Part shown: positions 1 to 8,771 of the stretch, in pieces
How positions within the stretch are numbered: position 1 is the stretch's first letter
Layout: the number at the start of each line of letters is the position of its first letter
NCBI RefSeq assembly: GCF_022809355.1
Contig: NZ_JAKZMM010000002.1
Span: 1-64,000, forward strand
Length of the DNA stretch: 64,000 bases
Source of the DNA: Parabacteroides faecalis
Lineage (GTDB): Bacteria; Bacteroidota; Bacteroidia; Bacteroidales; Tannerellaceae
Direction: 5' to 3'
Translations under genes and position numbers: made by a program
Notes under the pieces: generated by a model
The model's database searches: none
Told to the model about the DNA's origin: nothing
What the model saw: the letters and a program-made list of their open reading frames with translations, nothing else

Positions 1-192
1 GACAATGCTGTGGCTGAACGAGTGAACGGCATTATCAAACAGGAATGGCTTTACAGGATGAAGCGGCCAAACAACTTTGTTGAAGCAAAGGAATTGCTTG
101 ACAGGATTGTCAATTTCTATAATGAAAAACGTCCGCATAGAAGCAACCAGATGAAAACTCCTGTGCAAATAAGAAGTCTCTCTGAGACTTGA
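1..192 (+). CDS. IS3-family transposase OrfB, C-terminal end (partial)
   Basis: The reading frame is open from the first base of the window and stops at 192, so only the last 63 codons are visible. The segment starts with DNAVAERVNGIIKQEW, the typical region around the third acidic residue (Glu) of the DDE catalytic triad in IS3/IS150-type integrase cores. It ends with the usual YNEKRPH motif followed by a P-x-Q segment. It would carry out the DNA strand transfer of the element. The first DDE residues and OrfA lie outside the window. A short hairpin (201-206 with 212-217) follows the stop and could belong to the element's end. The family call is firm; the subgroup is not resolved. Confidence 0.85.
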   Translation, partial: DNAVAERVNGIIKQEWLYRMKRPNNFVEAKELLDRIVNFYNEKRPHRSNQMKTPVQIRSLSET

Positions 193-492
193 CGCTCTTT
201 GGAGGCTACGCGCCTCCAGCCGCTATGGACAAACTTGCGGTAGTTTTTTCATATTAATAAATGATATGTCACCATCAGAAGATTTGTACCTTATTGTATT
301 TTTTATCTTTGCAAAGGTAAAATGTAAAGCCTTTTAGTAAGACTTATTTTATCTGTAGAGTTTTTTAGTAACGTAACAAAAAAGTGTAAAGTAAATTTAG
401 GCATAGTCAATTCCTCGTTGGTTTTGTTTCAAAAGACGCCGGCTTTTCAGTAATTCCCGGCGTCTTTTGGATAAAAGCCGGCGTCTTTTTAC
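193..492. other. Intergenic region between IS3 remnant and MATE gene
   Basis: There is no gene here. A small hairpin with stem GGAGGC/GCCTCC lies at 201-217 just after the transposase stop. A TATCTTTG element at 304-311 with a TTTG at 283-286 (17-base spacing) resembles a Bacteroidota promoter on the plus strand, but no ORF follows it. The right end of the region holds a nested terminator. I could not define the terminal inverted repeat of the IS. Confidence 0.4.
431..489 (-). terminator. Nested rho-independent terminator downstream of the MATE gene
   Basis: Three copies of a GACGCCGG-type arm occur. 431-442 pairs with 457-468 over 12 bp, and 431-447 also pairs perfectly with 473-489 over 17 bp, so two mutually exclusive hairpins are possible. 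The arms end in A and T runs on both sides, which suits termination in either direction. It starts 4 bases beyond the MATE stop codon. Confidence 0.75.
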
Positions 493-1839
493 CTAAACTC
501 GCTTTATCTGTTTGATCTTCTTATATACATAATAAAAAGCGGGAACCAAGAATAAATCGGCAGCCAGCCAGGCAGTCGAATCGCCAAAGCAAACCGCCAT
601 ATAACCCCATACCGGAACGGCAAACAAACTGACGACTGTACGGGCGATCATTTCGGCTACACCCGAGAACATCGCCAGATTCGTAAATCCGGCTCCTTGG
701 ATGGAGTAACGCAGAATACACAAAATACCCACCAAAGGGAAAAAGACAGCCGTAACATGTACATACAGGATCGCGTCTTTCAAGATCTCCGTTTCACTCG
801 GATCAACAAACAAATAAAGGATCTGACGAGCTCCTAACATCAGAACGGCAAATGTAAACACAGCATAAACCAGCATCATGCCGGTACTGGATTTGATCCC
901 TTGCCAAACCCGCTCAGGCTTGCCTGCCCCATAATTCTGCCCGACATAGGTAGCCATTGCAATACCCAGACTTTCAAACGGACACAAGAAGAACATCTTG
1001 ACACGAGCCGCTGCCGTAAAGGCTGCTACACAAGCCGTACCCAACGCATTATTCGCACTTTGCAGCATGATGCTTCCGATCGCTGTAATCGAGAATTGTA
1101 ATCCCATCGGAACACCAATCCCCAATAAATGTCCCGCCAGTCTCGAACGGAATTTCCGATCATTCTTATCTCCCTGGATAATCGGGAAATGACGGTACAT
1201 ATAAAAATAGCACAGCACGGCCGACACTCCTTGCGAAACAACAGTTGCCACACCAGCTCCCAATACGCCCCATCCCAACACTAGGATACAAAACAAATCC
1301 AACAGCACATTCAGGACAGTTGAAAACATCAGGAAATAAAAAGGTGTCTTGCTGTCTCCCAAGGCCCGGATAATGCTGGCCAGCAAATTATAGAAGAAGG
1401 TACACGGCACACCGATAAATGTAACCAACAGATACAGATAAGCATCCTTGAATATATTCTCGGGCGTCTGCATGATCCGCAGAATATCTGAACAGAAAAG
1501 ACTGGTTATAAGAGCAACAGAGATAGACATGACAACCGCCAATTGCAAACTGACAGCCACATAACGACGCATCGTCTCATAATCACGTGCACCAAACTTC
1601 TGCGCAACCGGAATACCGAAACCACAACAGCAACCGTTACAAAAACCCAAGATCAGAAAAACAACAGAAGTACTTGCTCCAACGGAGGCCAAAGCATTAA
1701 TACCTAAAAACTTTCCAACAATTGCCGCATCAATCAACGAATAAGTCTGTTGCAATACATTCCCCAGCAACAACGGCAACGTAAAACTAAAAATGAGCGT
1801 TAACGGCTTTCCAACCGTCATTTCTTTTGAAGAAGCCAT
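493..1839 (-). CDS. MATE family efflux transporter
   Basis: This is an inner-membrane cation-coupled antiporter of the multidrug and toxic compound extrusion family. The 448-residue length is typical. The protein begins with the family-typical GKPLTLIFSFTLPLLLGNVLQQTYSLIDAAIVGKFLG stretch (given here only as landmarks: P20 region, Q/Y/D in the first helices). About 12 hydrophobic segments follow as two similar halves, the second half starting near residue 235 with GIPMGLQFSITAIG-like sequence. The gene is monocistronic, ends at a strong terminator, and is divergent from the YgbA-like gene with 60 bases between the starts. A TATATTTG element on its strand (plus-strand 1860-1867) could be its -7 box. 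The substrate cannot be told from sequence. Confidence 0.9.
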   Translation of the reverse strand: MASSKEMTVGKPLTLIFSFTLPLLLGNVLQQTYSLIDAAIVGKFLGINALASVGASTSVVFLILGFCNGCCCGFGIPVAQKFGARDYETMRRYVAVSLQLAVVMSISVALITSLFCSDILRIMQTPENIFKDAYLYLLVTFIGVPCTFFYNLLASIIRALGDSKTPFYFLMFSTVLNVLLDLFCILVLGWGVLGAGVATVVSQGVSAVLCYFYMYRHFPIIQGDKNDRKFRSRLAGHLLGIGVPMGLQFSITAIGSIMLQSANNALGTACVAAFTAAARVKMFFLCPFESLGIAMATYVGQNYGAGKPERVWQGIKSSTGMMLVYAVFTFAVLMLGARQILYLFVDPSETEILKDAILYVHVTAVFFPLVGILCILRYSIQGAGFTNLAMFSGVAEMIARTVVSLFAVPVWGYMAVCFGDSTAWLAADLFLVPAFYYVYKKIKQIKRV

Positions 1840-1856
1840 AAGGTTTTCTAATTTTG
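1826..1856 (+). promoter_or_regulatory. Bacteroidota-type promoter for the YgbA-like gene
   Basis: TTTG at 1826-1829, 19 bases, then TAATTTTG at 1849-1856 matches the -33/-7 consensus. It overlaps the 5' end of the divergent MATE gene and lies 43 bases before the YgbA-like start codon. Confidence 0.6.
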
Positions 1857-1899
1857 CGGCAAATATAGAGAAGATTCAACAGATTGTGTTTATTACCGT

Positions 1900-2202
1900 A
1901 TGGCAAAAATGTCGCGTATTAAGAAAGAAAAACAGATCGTCACGATCATGGTTAAATTATATTGCCGGAAGAAAGAAGGGAATCCTGAATTATGTCCAAG
2001 TTGCCAAGCTTTATTGGATTATGCTTACGCACGATTGGACCGTTGTCCTTTCGGCGAAAACAAGACAACCTGCCAGAAATGTCCGATCCACTGCTATAAG
2101 CCGGCCATGCGGGAAAAGATGCGTGAAGTAATGCGCTTCAGTGGTCCACGTATGCTTCTTTATCATCCGATTGCGGCTATCCGACATCTGTTCAACCGAT
2201 AA
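1900..2202 (+). CDS. Nitrous-oxide-stimulated promoter (YgbA) family protein
   Basis: This is a 100-residue cytoplasmic protein with the Cys pattern of the YgbA_NO family. It has LYCRKKEGNPELCPSC near residues 20-36 and CPFGENKTTCQKCPIHCYKP near 50-68, an arrangement that could bind a metal or Fe-S cluster. In E. coli, ygbA is controlled by the nitric-oxide sensor NsrR; the molecular function is not established. The C-terminal third contains the usual RFSGPRMLLYHPIAAIRHL-like segment. A second ATG at codon 4 is an alternative start. Its stop is 11 bases from the next gene, so the two are probably cotranscribed. A link to nitrosative stress is inference from the family. Confidence 0.75.
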   Translation: MAKMSRIKKEKQIVTIMVKLYCRKKEGNPELCPSCQALLDYAYARLDRCPFGENKTTCQKCPIHCYKPAMREKMREVMRFSGPRMLLYHPIAAIRHLFNR

Positions 2203-2213
2203 ATACAACTGAT

Positions 2214-2972
2214 ATGACTTATTCTGAATTATTACAACAACTGACGGTAGAAAGTCAAGATAACGGCGAGGTATTTACCCGAACCAATCGGTTGGAACGA
2301 ATCAAAAGTCTGCTGCATGAGTCTTCTTATGAACTATTGTATGCTGGAAAGCTGGCTCTCATCTATGGGAAGAAAGGCGTTACTCCGGCAAAAGCCCGGT
2401 TACTCGTTTCTTCCCACATCGATACGGTGTACACCCATTGTTTCTGCGAGGAAACTGATACACATTGGAAAGGGACATTCGACAACAGTGCGACCAATAC
2501 AGCCTTGCTCCAGTTGATGCTGGAGAATAAAATAGGCGACCATGTGCTGATCACCTTTACCGGAGATGAAGAGATCGAATCCAGAGGTGCACAGGAAGTC
2601 AAGCGCTGGTGCAGCCAGCAGACTTGGTATCCTTCAGCCATCCTTGTACTGGACGTCACGAATGAAGGTTGGGACGACTCCGTTTCCTTCTCCATCGAAA
2701 ACGACCGTGGCTTCGATCTCCTCACTGCCCATCAAATTATCTCATCCATTCAGGAGTCAGAACAACCTTGTGTCTTTCTTCACGACGCCCTGCCCGATGA
2801 AACCTGGATCTATGGAGAGAAACAAAATCCCGACGACCGGAGCTATCCATGCCTCAGCCTTTGTCTTCCAGTAGGCGGAGACATGCACAGCAATACCGGC
2901 TGTTGGTTGAGGAAGGGAGAGCCGAAAATGTATATGAAGATACTATCAAGACTCCTAGAAAGCCTGGCATAA
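2214..2972 (+). CDS. Zinc-peptidase-like (M20/M28 clan) protein
   Basis: This 252-residue soluble protein has a compact metallopeptidase core. SSHIDTV near residue 66 carries the first metal-binding His and its Asp. GTFDNSATN near 88 supplies a bridging Asp. TGDEEIESRGA near 115 contains the acidic general base and metal ligand pair. GDMHSNTG near 225 provides the last His. The order H-D, D, EE, H is that of M20/M28 aminopeptidases and carboxypeptidases. It is shorter than typical M20 enzymes (about 350-450 residues) and appears to lack a dimerisation domain. No signal peptide is visible. It follows the YgbA-like gene by 11 bases and converges with the next gene, only 2 bases lying between the stops. 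The substrate is unknown. Confidence 0.65.
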   Translation: MTYSELLQQLTVESQDNGEVFTRTNRLERIKSLLHESSYELLYAGKLALIYGKKGVTPAKARLLVSSHIDTVYTHCFCEETDTHWKGTFDNSATNTALLQLMLENKIGDHVLITFTGDEEIESRGAQEVKRWCSQQTWYPSAILVLDVTNEGWDDSVSFSIENDRGFDLLTAHQIISSIQESEQPCVFLHDALPDETWIYGEKQNPDDRSYPCLSLCLPVGGDMHSNTGCWLRKGEPKMYMKILSRLLESLA

Positions 2973-2974
2973 CA

Positions 2975-4177
2975 TCATTTTTTCTTATACACTTCATACT
3001 GCTTATCGACCATAATCTCTTTAACCGCCTGGATGTAATCAAAGCCATACTTTACATCCGGCAAAAGATAAGCACCTTCTACCCACTCATTCCATGCATA
3101 AATGGTTATTAACTTAGGTTGCTCAGGATGATTGTCACAATATTCCTTCGCTTTTTGTAGAAAGGCTGCAAACGATCTGGGCGACTGGTTAAAATGAACC
3201 ACATCCTTCTGCGTCTTATGAGGGAAACGTGGCGTATCATCCCAACCTATAGAGGCATTCGGAAAATAAGGAATGGAAACAGCCTCACTCCATTTCTCCA
3301 GACGTTCAAAAGCTTCAGTGCCCCATTGGATATAATCTTCCGGATGCGGTCCGCCCCAGTTATACAAAGTCAAGCTGCTAATTCCTAAAACCTTTATCTG
3401 GTTTAAGAAATGATCATTCGGCTCTCCTCCCGTCATTAACTGGATATGCAAACCGGGGAAACCGGCTTTTTTTACTTCTGTCCGGAAATAATCCAGTCCT
3501 TTACAGGTTTCCTCCAAAGAGCCGAACGTCTTGATCAAATTATCCAAACTGAAAACAGAGAATACAGGTTCGCCCTGTATCTTATAATAATTAGGCTGTT
3601 TGAAATATTGCTCTATCACCCGCTGTACCACAATCTTGAAGTTAGGCCAATCAATAGCCCCGTTCCATAACCGGGAATCGTCATCCTTATACCGATGCAC
3701 ATTCCAATAATTACGAGCCACATCATGATCTGCCCACATAATATAGAAATTCATCTTCCGGTTATTCGGAGCTTTCAGGAAGCCGTCATTCAAGCAACTC
3801 TCCAGGAATGGTCCGTTATTAAACCAGTACCAATCAAAGATGAATGTATTAACTCCATGATCAGTAGCCAAATCAATCCAACGCTCCATCACTTTCGGGT
3901 CATTATCCAATTCATATCCCCACAATGGGATCTTCGGCTGATAATGACCAGGAAAACGAGGATTTCCTTTCTTGATAATCTCCCACTCACCCGTACCATC
4001 CGGCCACAACACCTCTCTTCCCATCGGATCGTCATGACAAGATGGCCAAATATAAGCAGCCACAGTATATTCAGAAGACATGTTACCATCCTTATCTCCT
4101 GATTTCGCACTTACAAATCCACTTGACAACAACAGTGCCAATAACAGACAGCCCGTCCATAAACTACATTTCTCCAT
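2975..4177 (-). CDS. WbsX/GH99-like protein, secreted
   Basis: This is a 400-residue protein with an N-terminal signal peptide (hydrophobic LLLALLLSSGFVSA, cleavage near residue 24). It carries the WbsX/GH99-like barrel: AAYIWPSCHDD near 36, HGVNTFIFDWYWFNNGPFLE near 108-128, and YAWNEWVEGAYLLPD near 365. The WNEW motif with its Glu near the C-terminus is the best catalytic candidate by comparison with GH99 endo-mannosidases. The family was first annotated as a glycosyltransferase (WbsX) but the fold is that of a glycoside hydrolase. It is the last gene of the PUL and lies 144 bases beyond the rhamnosidase. Its base composition is normal, unlike the AT-rich genes upstream. The substrate is not determined. 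Confidence 0.7.
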   Translation of the reverse strand: MEKCSLWTGCLLLALLLSSGFVSAKSGDKDGNMSSEYTVAAYIWPSCHDDPMGREVLWPDGTGEWEIIKKGNPRFPGHYQPKIPLWGYELDNDPKVMERWIDLATDHGVNTFIFDWYWFNNGPFLESCLNDGFLKAPNNRKMNFYIMWADHDVARNYWNVHRYKDDDSRLWNGAIDWPNFKIVVQRVIEQYFKQPNYYKIQGEPVFSVFSLDNLIKTFGSLEETCKGLDYFRTEVKKAGFPGLHIQLMTGGEPNDHFLNQIKVLGISSLTLYNWGGPHPEDYIQWGTEAFERLEKWSEAVSIPYFPNASIGWDDTPRFPHKTQKDVVHFNQSPRSFAAFLQKAKEYCDNHPEQPKLITIYAWNEWVEGAYLLPDVKYGFDYIQAVKEIMVDKQYEVYKKK

Positions 4178-4321
4178 AAGTGTTATTTTATAAGGTTATT
4201 TAAAAGTGTACACTTAAAATATCACCACCTCCATAATTAATAAATTTATAAAACACAACCAATATGTTTTACACTATTAGAGAGCAGTCTATTTTTCTAA
4301 CATTTACAATTTTCAACCCAA

Positions 4322-6970
4322 TTATTTACACTGTATTTGATAATGACCAGAAGATAAAAATAATTTTTTCTTTTCTACAGATTCATTCCCATTTACAAAA
4401 ACAGATTGAGCTTCAACAGGTATTATTAATGTAGCTTTACTTCCTATCGGAATATTAACATCCATTGTATAAACATCAGGCTTCTTTTCCCAACAAACTT
4501 TTAAAAATCCATAAGGTGTATCTTTTGAAACCCTCACCCAAGAAATATCATTTACTAACTGAGGACAAATAATGAAATGTTTATATCCAGGCTGACTTTC
4601 GTCTGGGATAATTCCACCTAATGCTTGATAAAACCAAGATCCTATCCCATTATAACAGTTATGAATATGACTACGTTGACCATCCCAATGTTCCCATGTT
4701 GTTGTCGCACCACGATCAATCATATACAAATACCCAGGATATTCCCTTTTTTTCAACATTCCATACATAAAATCAACTTGATTATTTTTCGTTACCCACT
4801 CAGTTATAATTGGAACTCCAACTAGCCCTGTAGATAGATGCCCTTTAAAACGCTCTGCAGTTACTTGATATAAAGTATTTTTCACCTCTGATACTAAATT
4901 ATCTGGAGTTGCACCACACAACATTGGATAAATTAGATCTATCTGTGTCCCTGTAGAATAAGTTTTCGCTTCTGGATCATAAAAAGTTTCTTGTATTTGC
5001 CTAATAAGAGTTTCATACTTATTGGTATAGATTCTTTTATCATTATTTTCACCCAACAAATCTGCAATTTTAGCCATAGTATGATAGCAAATTGCAATAA
5101 AACAATTATTCACAATATTAATTGACAAAGAGTCCGTCTGATCAATCCCTATAGGTGTAGCCCAATCTCCTAAATACCAGTTTCTATACGTTGTATTTGG
5201 CCATTTTTGTAATAAGCCATTAGGGGAATGAAGTTGAACATATTCTAACCATTGTTTCATATTAGGATAATACCTATCTAACAAACGAGTATCTCCATAA
5301 TTTATATATGTCTGCCAAGAAGCAGTGATAATAAAACCACACCAATACGGTCCACCTCCTGCAGAAAACGGATTTGGAGCTGTATGTGGTAAACTTCCAT
5401 CTTCACGCATGCAATCACCCCATGACAACATCCAATTCATATATGTAGGAGCTAAATTAAACATTGTTTGTCCCGTTAATGTTGAAGCATTTCCATCACC
5501 ACCATATCCAAGTCTCTCAACATGAGGGCAATCCACCATATCTCCTCCGATCATCAAGCATTCTAATGTATGATGAATCATATTATGAATTAAATTTAAA
5601 TCTTTGTCAGAACAAGCAAACGAAGACTTTCCTGTATAATCCGTATGAATCAAACAAGCTGTAATATCAGATAGTGCAGGAGACTCTTTTAAATTAGAAA
5701 CTTTCAAATAACGATATGCATGATAATTGAATTTATTAGTAAAAACCTCATCCTCTCTACCCGAAGCTATATAATAATCTTCATAAACACCATCCCTAAA
5801 TTGATTATTGCTATCCAAGAAATCACAATAACTAATCCTTATTCTCTGCCCAGTCTTTAATGGTGGAAACTTAATCTTTGTCCAACCTGTAAAATTCGTT
5901 CCCATATCAAATATCCAAGCTGTATCACCGGAAGCAACGGCTGTTTTAGGATGCCATTCCTTCTGAATTCGATTTAATTCAACCATTTGTGGTGTTACAC
6001 TATGAGAAGGGACCTTAACCATCTTAACTTTATACCAATCTACTTGGTCCAACGAAGAGGTTGTTAAATCAGATAAAAGACAAGATCCATCAATAATCTC
6101 ACCTCCCAACTGATGCATTCGCCACGTTGACTGATATCCACTTTCACGAGCTACCCAAGATTGATCCGTAATTAAAATTGTAGAACTATTTCTTCCTTTT
6201 ACAGATTCCAATTGAGCACGAAAAAATGGACCACCTTTAACAACACCTGGAATACCATCATGATACCAACCTTTTCCAAGCCAAACAAGTAAATCATTAT
6301 CTCCTTCATTCAGAAAATCTGTTACATCATATGTTACAACCAAAGAACGTTTATTAAATTGGGAAACAGCAGGAGTTAATACGGCATCACTTACAGGTTT
6401 TCCATTTAAATAAACTTCATGATACCCCAATGAATTAACATGTAATAATACTTTTTCGTCAGATTGAGTCCAAGAAAATGTTTTTCGGAACTGTGGTGAT
6501 TTGGGCTCTTCCAATTCATCTATCCCAATATATTGGGCTTTCCAATCATCTGACTCTAATAGACCTACTGCAAAAAAAGCAGGTTCGCTCCAATCTGTCA
6601 CATTTCCTTTTGAATCCCAAACACGAACTTTCCAATAAGCCATACTTTTTGAAACTAAAGGTTTTCCTTGATAATGGACCCATATTGATTGATCAGATTT
6701 AACCTTTCCTGTATTCCATAAGTCTGCTTTATCTTCCGATAATAATACCTCAGAAGAAGCTACTAATAATTGATATGCAGTCTGTTCTTCACCTAAATTA
6801 GGAGATGTTAAAATCCAACTAAAATGAGGTGTTGTGTTATCTATCCCTAACGGATTTATTAATGCTTCACATTTTAATTGACCAACCTGTAAAAATTTTT
6901 GTTGACTACATGAAAGCATTAATAACATATAAATAAATAAATAAATTTGTCTATAAAACACTATCTTCAT
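4322..6970 (-). CDS. Alpha-L-rhamnosidase, GH78, lipoprotein
   Basis: This enzyme removes terminal alpha-L-rhamnose from plant or microbial glycans. The start chosen is the ATG at 6970; the longer frame to 6988 would need TTG. The N-terminus ends in a lipobox (LMLSC near residue 21). The domain order is Fn3-like, then beta-sandwich N-terminal domains (residues about 30-370), then an (alpha/alpha)6 catalytic barrel with DCPHVERLGYGGDG near residue 480. Its D, E and D match the three acidic residues of GH78. TTWEHWDGQ near 765 holds the fourth acidic residue. A C-terminal beta-sandwich follows. It starts 11 bases after the susD stop in a susC-susD-GH78 operon. The gene is clearly AT-rich: a hand count at 5041-5100 gives 18 G/C in 60. 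Confidence 0.9.
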   Translation of the reverse strand: MKIVFYRQIYLFIYMLLMLSCSQQKFLQVGQLKCEALINPLGIDNTTPHFSWILTSPNLGEEQTAYQLLVASSEVLLSEDKADLWNTGKVKSDQSIWVHYQGKPLVSKSMAYWKVRVWDSKGNVTDWSEPAFFAVGLLESDDWKAQYIGIDELEEPKSPQFRKTFSWTQSDEKVLLHVNSLGYHEVYLNGKPVSDAVLTPAVSQFNKRSLVVTYDVTDFLNEGDNDLLVWLGKGWYHDGIPGVVKGGPFFRAQLESVKGRNSSTILITDQSWVARESGYQSTWRMHQLGGEIIDGSCLLSDLTTSSLDQVDWYKVKMVKVPSHSVTPQMVELNRIQKEWHPKTAVASGDTAWIFDMGTNFTGWTKIKFPPLKTGQRIRISYCDFLDSNNQFRDGVYEDYYIASGREDEVFTNKFNYHAYRYLKVSNLKESPALSDITACLIHTDYTGKSSFACSDKDLNLIHNMIHHTLECLMIGGDMVDCPHVERLGYGGDGNASTLTGQTMFNLAPTYMNWMLSWGDCMREDGSLPHTAPNPFSAGGGPYWCGFIITASWQTYINYGDTRLLDRYYPNMKQWLEYVQLHSPNGLLQKWPNTTYRNWYLGDWATPIGIDQTDSLSINIVNNCFIAICYHTMAKIADLLGENNDKRIYTNKYETLIRQIQETFYDPEAKTYSTGTQIDLIYPMLCGATPDNLVSEVKNTLYQVTAERFKGHLSTGLVGVPIITEWVTKNNQVDFMYGMLKKREYPGYLYMIDRGATTTWEHWDGQRSHIHNCYNGIGSWFYQALGGIIPDESQPGYKHFIICPQLVNDISWVRVSKDTPYGFLKVCWEKKPDVYTMDVNIPIGSKATLIIPVEAQSVFVNGNESVEKKKLFLSSGHYQIQCK

Positions 6971-6981
6971 ATTAACAATAT

Positions 6982-8754
6982 TTACCAACCTGGATTTTGT
7001 TCCAATTTCACATCTTTATTTGTATCTATAACAGTTTGAGGAATAGGCCACAAATTAAATTTTTTATTTAAAGTTGTACGTGGATAATCCCAGTAAGCAT
7101 ATTTTTTTATACGATCAACAGCAACAGTTCCTCCCATCCTTAGTAATGTATTCCAACGACTTTCTTCATACACCAACTCTCTGGCCCTTTCATCCAATAT
7201 TAAATCAAGATTAATATCTTTTGCTACTACTTTATATTGACATTTTGCTCGTTCTCGCAATAAATTTATATCATTCGCAGCTGATTGCATATTACCCAAC
7301 CTATATTTTGCCTCTGCTCTTAATAATATAGTTTCAGGTAAACGGATCAAATAATGGTCTCTAAAAATATGAGACCTATTTTCTCCATCCTCAATACCAA
7401 CATAATAATCCGGTCCAATTTTACATGAAATAGGATATAATTGAGTCGTTGCTACATCATTTCTTTGTCCAGAAGCATCTTCTCTGTATAAAACAGACCA
7501 AGGAAGTAATTTCCCATAATATTGAGACCCTGGTACATTTCCAAGAATTGTTCTACGAAATACCGCGTCAGAATTTCTCATATCAACATTCCATTTCCCT
7601 TCATAAATCAAATCTCTTGTATAGAAGGTTGGTTGTACAGCACAAGTACCTAATCCACCTACATCCTCCATTGAGCCTGTCGCATACTCTCCTCCTTGAT
7701 CCCTAAATACAGGACAATAATATCCTGCATAAATAGTCCCTTTAGAACCTTCTTGTTTATAAACTTCATAATCAAATTGGATGGCCCAAATAGATTCTCT
7801 ATTTCCTGCTTGATAATCTTGATTCCCCACTTGGAATAAATCCCAAAATACATTCCCGTCAATCCCATAACCTGCATTTTCATAAGAATGTTCTTCTGTC
7901 TGCTCAGCTTCAGAACTTGCATAATAAAATTGAGGATTTTCATTTGCCCTCATTCCAAATCGCTCTGTCATCAATGAATATAAACCTCCATCAATAACAA
8001 AATCTGCATATTCTATAGCCTTAAGATAAGCTGCATTTGAATCTCCTCCTTCTTCCGATAGAACAATACCTTTGTCTATATAAAGCTGACACAAATTATG
8101 CTGAGCAGCTGCACGAACTAACCTACCAGCTTCTTCTGAAGTCTCTGGTAAATCATCCAAACATGCTTCAAGTTCATCTATAGCAAATTGATAAGTTTCC
8201 AAACGAGTAGAACGCTCATAATCATAACGAGGTTCTATTGCTAACTCTGTTACAATTGGAACACCTCCATATAATTCTCCCAAATTCCGATAAGCAAAAG
8301 CTCTAAAAAAGCGAGCCTCTGCAATTATTCTTGCCTTCTCATCTTCCGAAGCCCAAACTATATTATCCAAATTCGCCGCCATCAATGCTGTATTTGCCAT
8401 ATTAATCAATTGATAAAAAGCAGAATATACGGAATAAAAGCCTTTTGTTTCCGAATTAAGAACACTATAATCATTAAATCGATTTGCTAAACGAATTGTT
8501 GCAACATCATACATATCCGTTCCATTACCCAAACAATATGCATAGAAATCTAAATCCCAATTTTCTTGTGGGCAATAAATATATCGAACTTGATCATAAC
8601 AACTTGTTACTACAGCACTTACTTGACTGGATGTCGTAAATATATTATCTATTGTATAAAATGTTTCAGGATTTTCATTCAAAAAATCATTATCATTACA
8701 ACCAAACAACATACTAGTCAATACCAACACTCCTAAATTAATATATTGTTTCAT
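6982..8754 (-). CDS. SusD/RagB family nutrient-binding outer-membrane lipoprotein
   Basis: This 590-residue surface lipoprotein captures glycans above its SusC partner. The signal peptide ends in a lipobox (SMLFGC near residue 19) followed by Asn-Asp-Asn-Asp, an acidic export signal typical of Bacteroidota. The N-terminal half has the TPR-like helical repeats (RIIAEARFFRAFAYRNLGELYGG near 165-187 is the hallmark). The C-terminal part contains the usual LPETILLRAEAKYRLG and ELVYEESRWNTLLRMG segments near 475 and 535. It lies 17 bases after susC and 11 before the rhamnosidase. It shares the AT-rich composition of the block. Confidence 0.92.
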   Translation of the reverse strand: MKQYINLGVLVLTSMLFGCNDNDFLNENPETFYTIDNIFTTSSQVSAVVTSCYDQVRYIYCPQENWDLDFYAYCLGNGTDMYDVATIRLANRFNDYSVLNSETKGFYSVYSAFYQLINMANTALMAANLDNIVWASEDEKARIIAEARFFRAFAYRNLGELYGGVPIVTELAIEPRYDYERSTRLETYQFAIDELEACLDDLPETSEEAGRLVRAAAQHNLCQLYIDKGIVLSEEGGDSNAAYLKAIEYADFVIDGGLYSLMTERFGMRANENPQFYYASSEAEQTEEHSYENAGYGIDGNVFWDLFQVGNQDYQAGNRESIWAIQFDYEVYKQEGSKGTIYAGYYCPVFRDQGGEYATGSMEDVGGLGTCAVQPTFYTRDLIYEGKWNVDMRNSDAVFRRTILGNVPGSQYYGKLLPWSVLYREDASGQRNDVATTQLYPISCKIGPDYYVGIEDGENRSHIFRDHYLIRLPETILLRAEAKYRLGNMQSAANDINLLRERAKCQYKVVAKDINLDLILDERARELVYEESRWNTLLRMGGTVAVDRIKKYAYWDYPRTTLNKKFNLWPIPQTVIDTNKDVKLEQNPGW

Positions 8755-8771
8755 AATCTTTTCATTTTTAA

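Noticed and set aside
7659-7943. Minus-strand ORF of 94 residues inside susD1
   Set aside because: It is a shadow frame of the susD gene in AT-rich DNA and has no family features.
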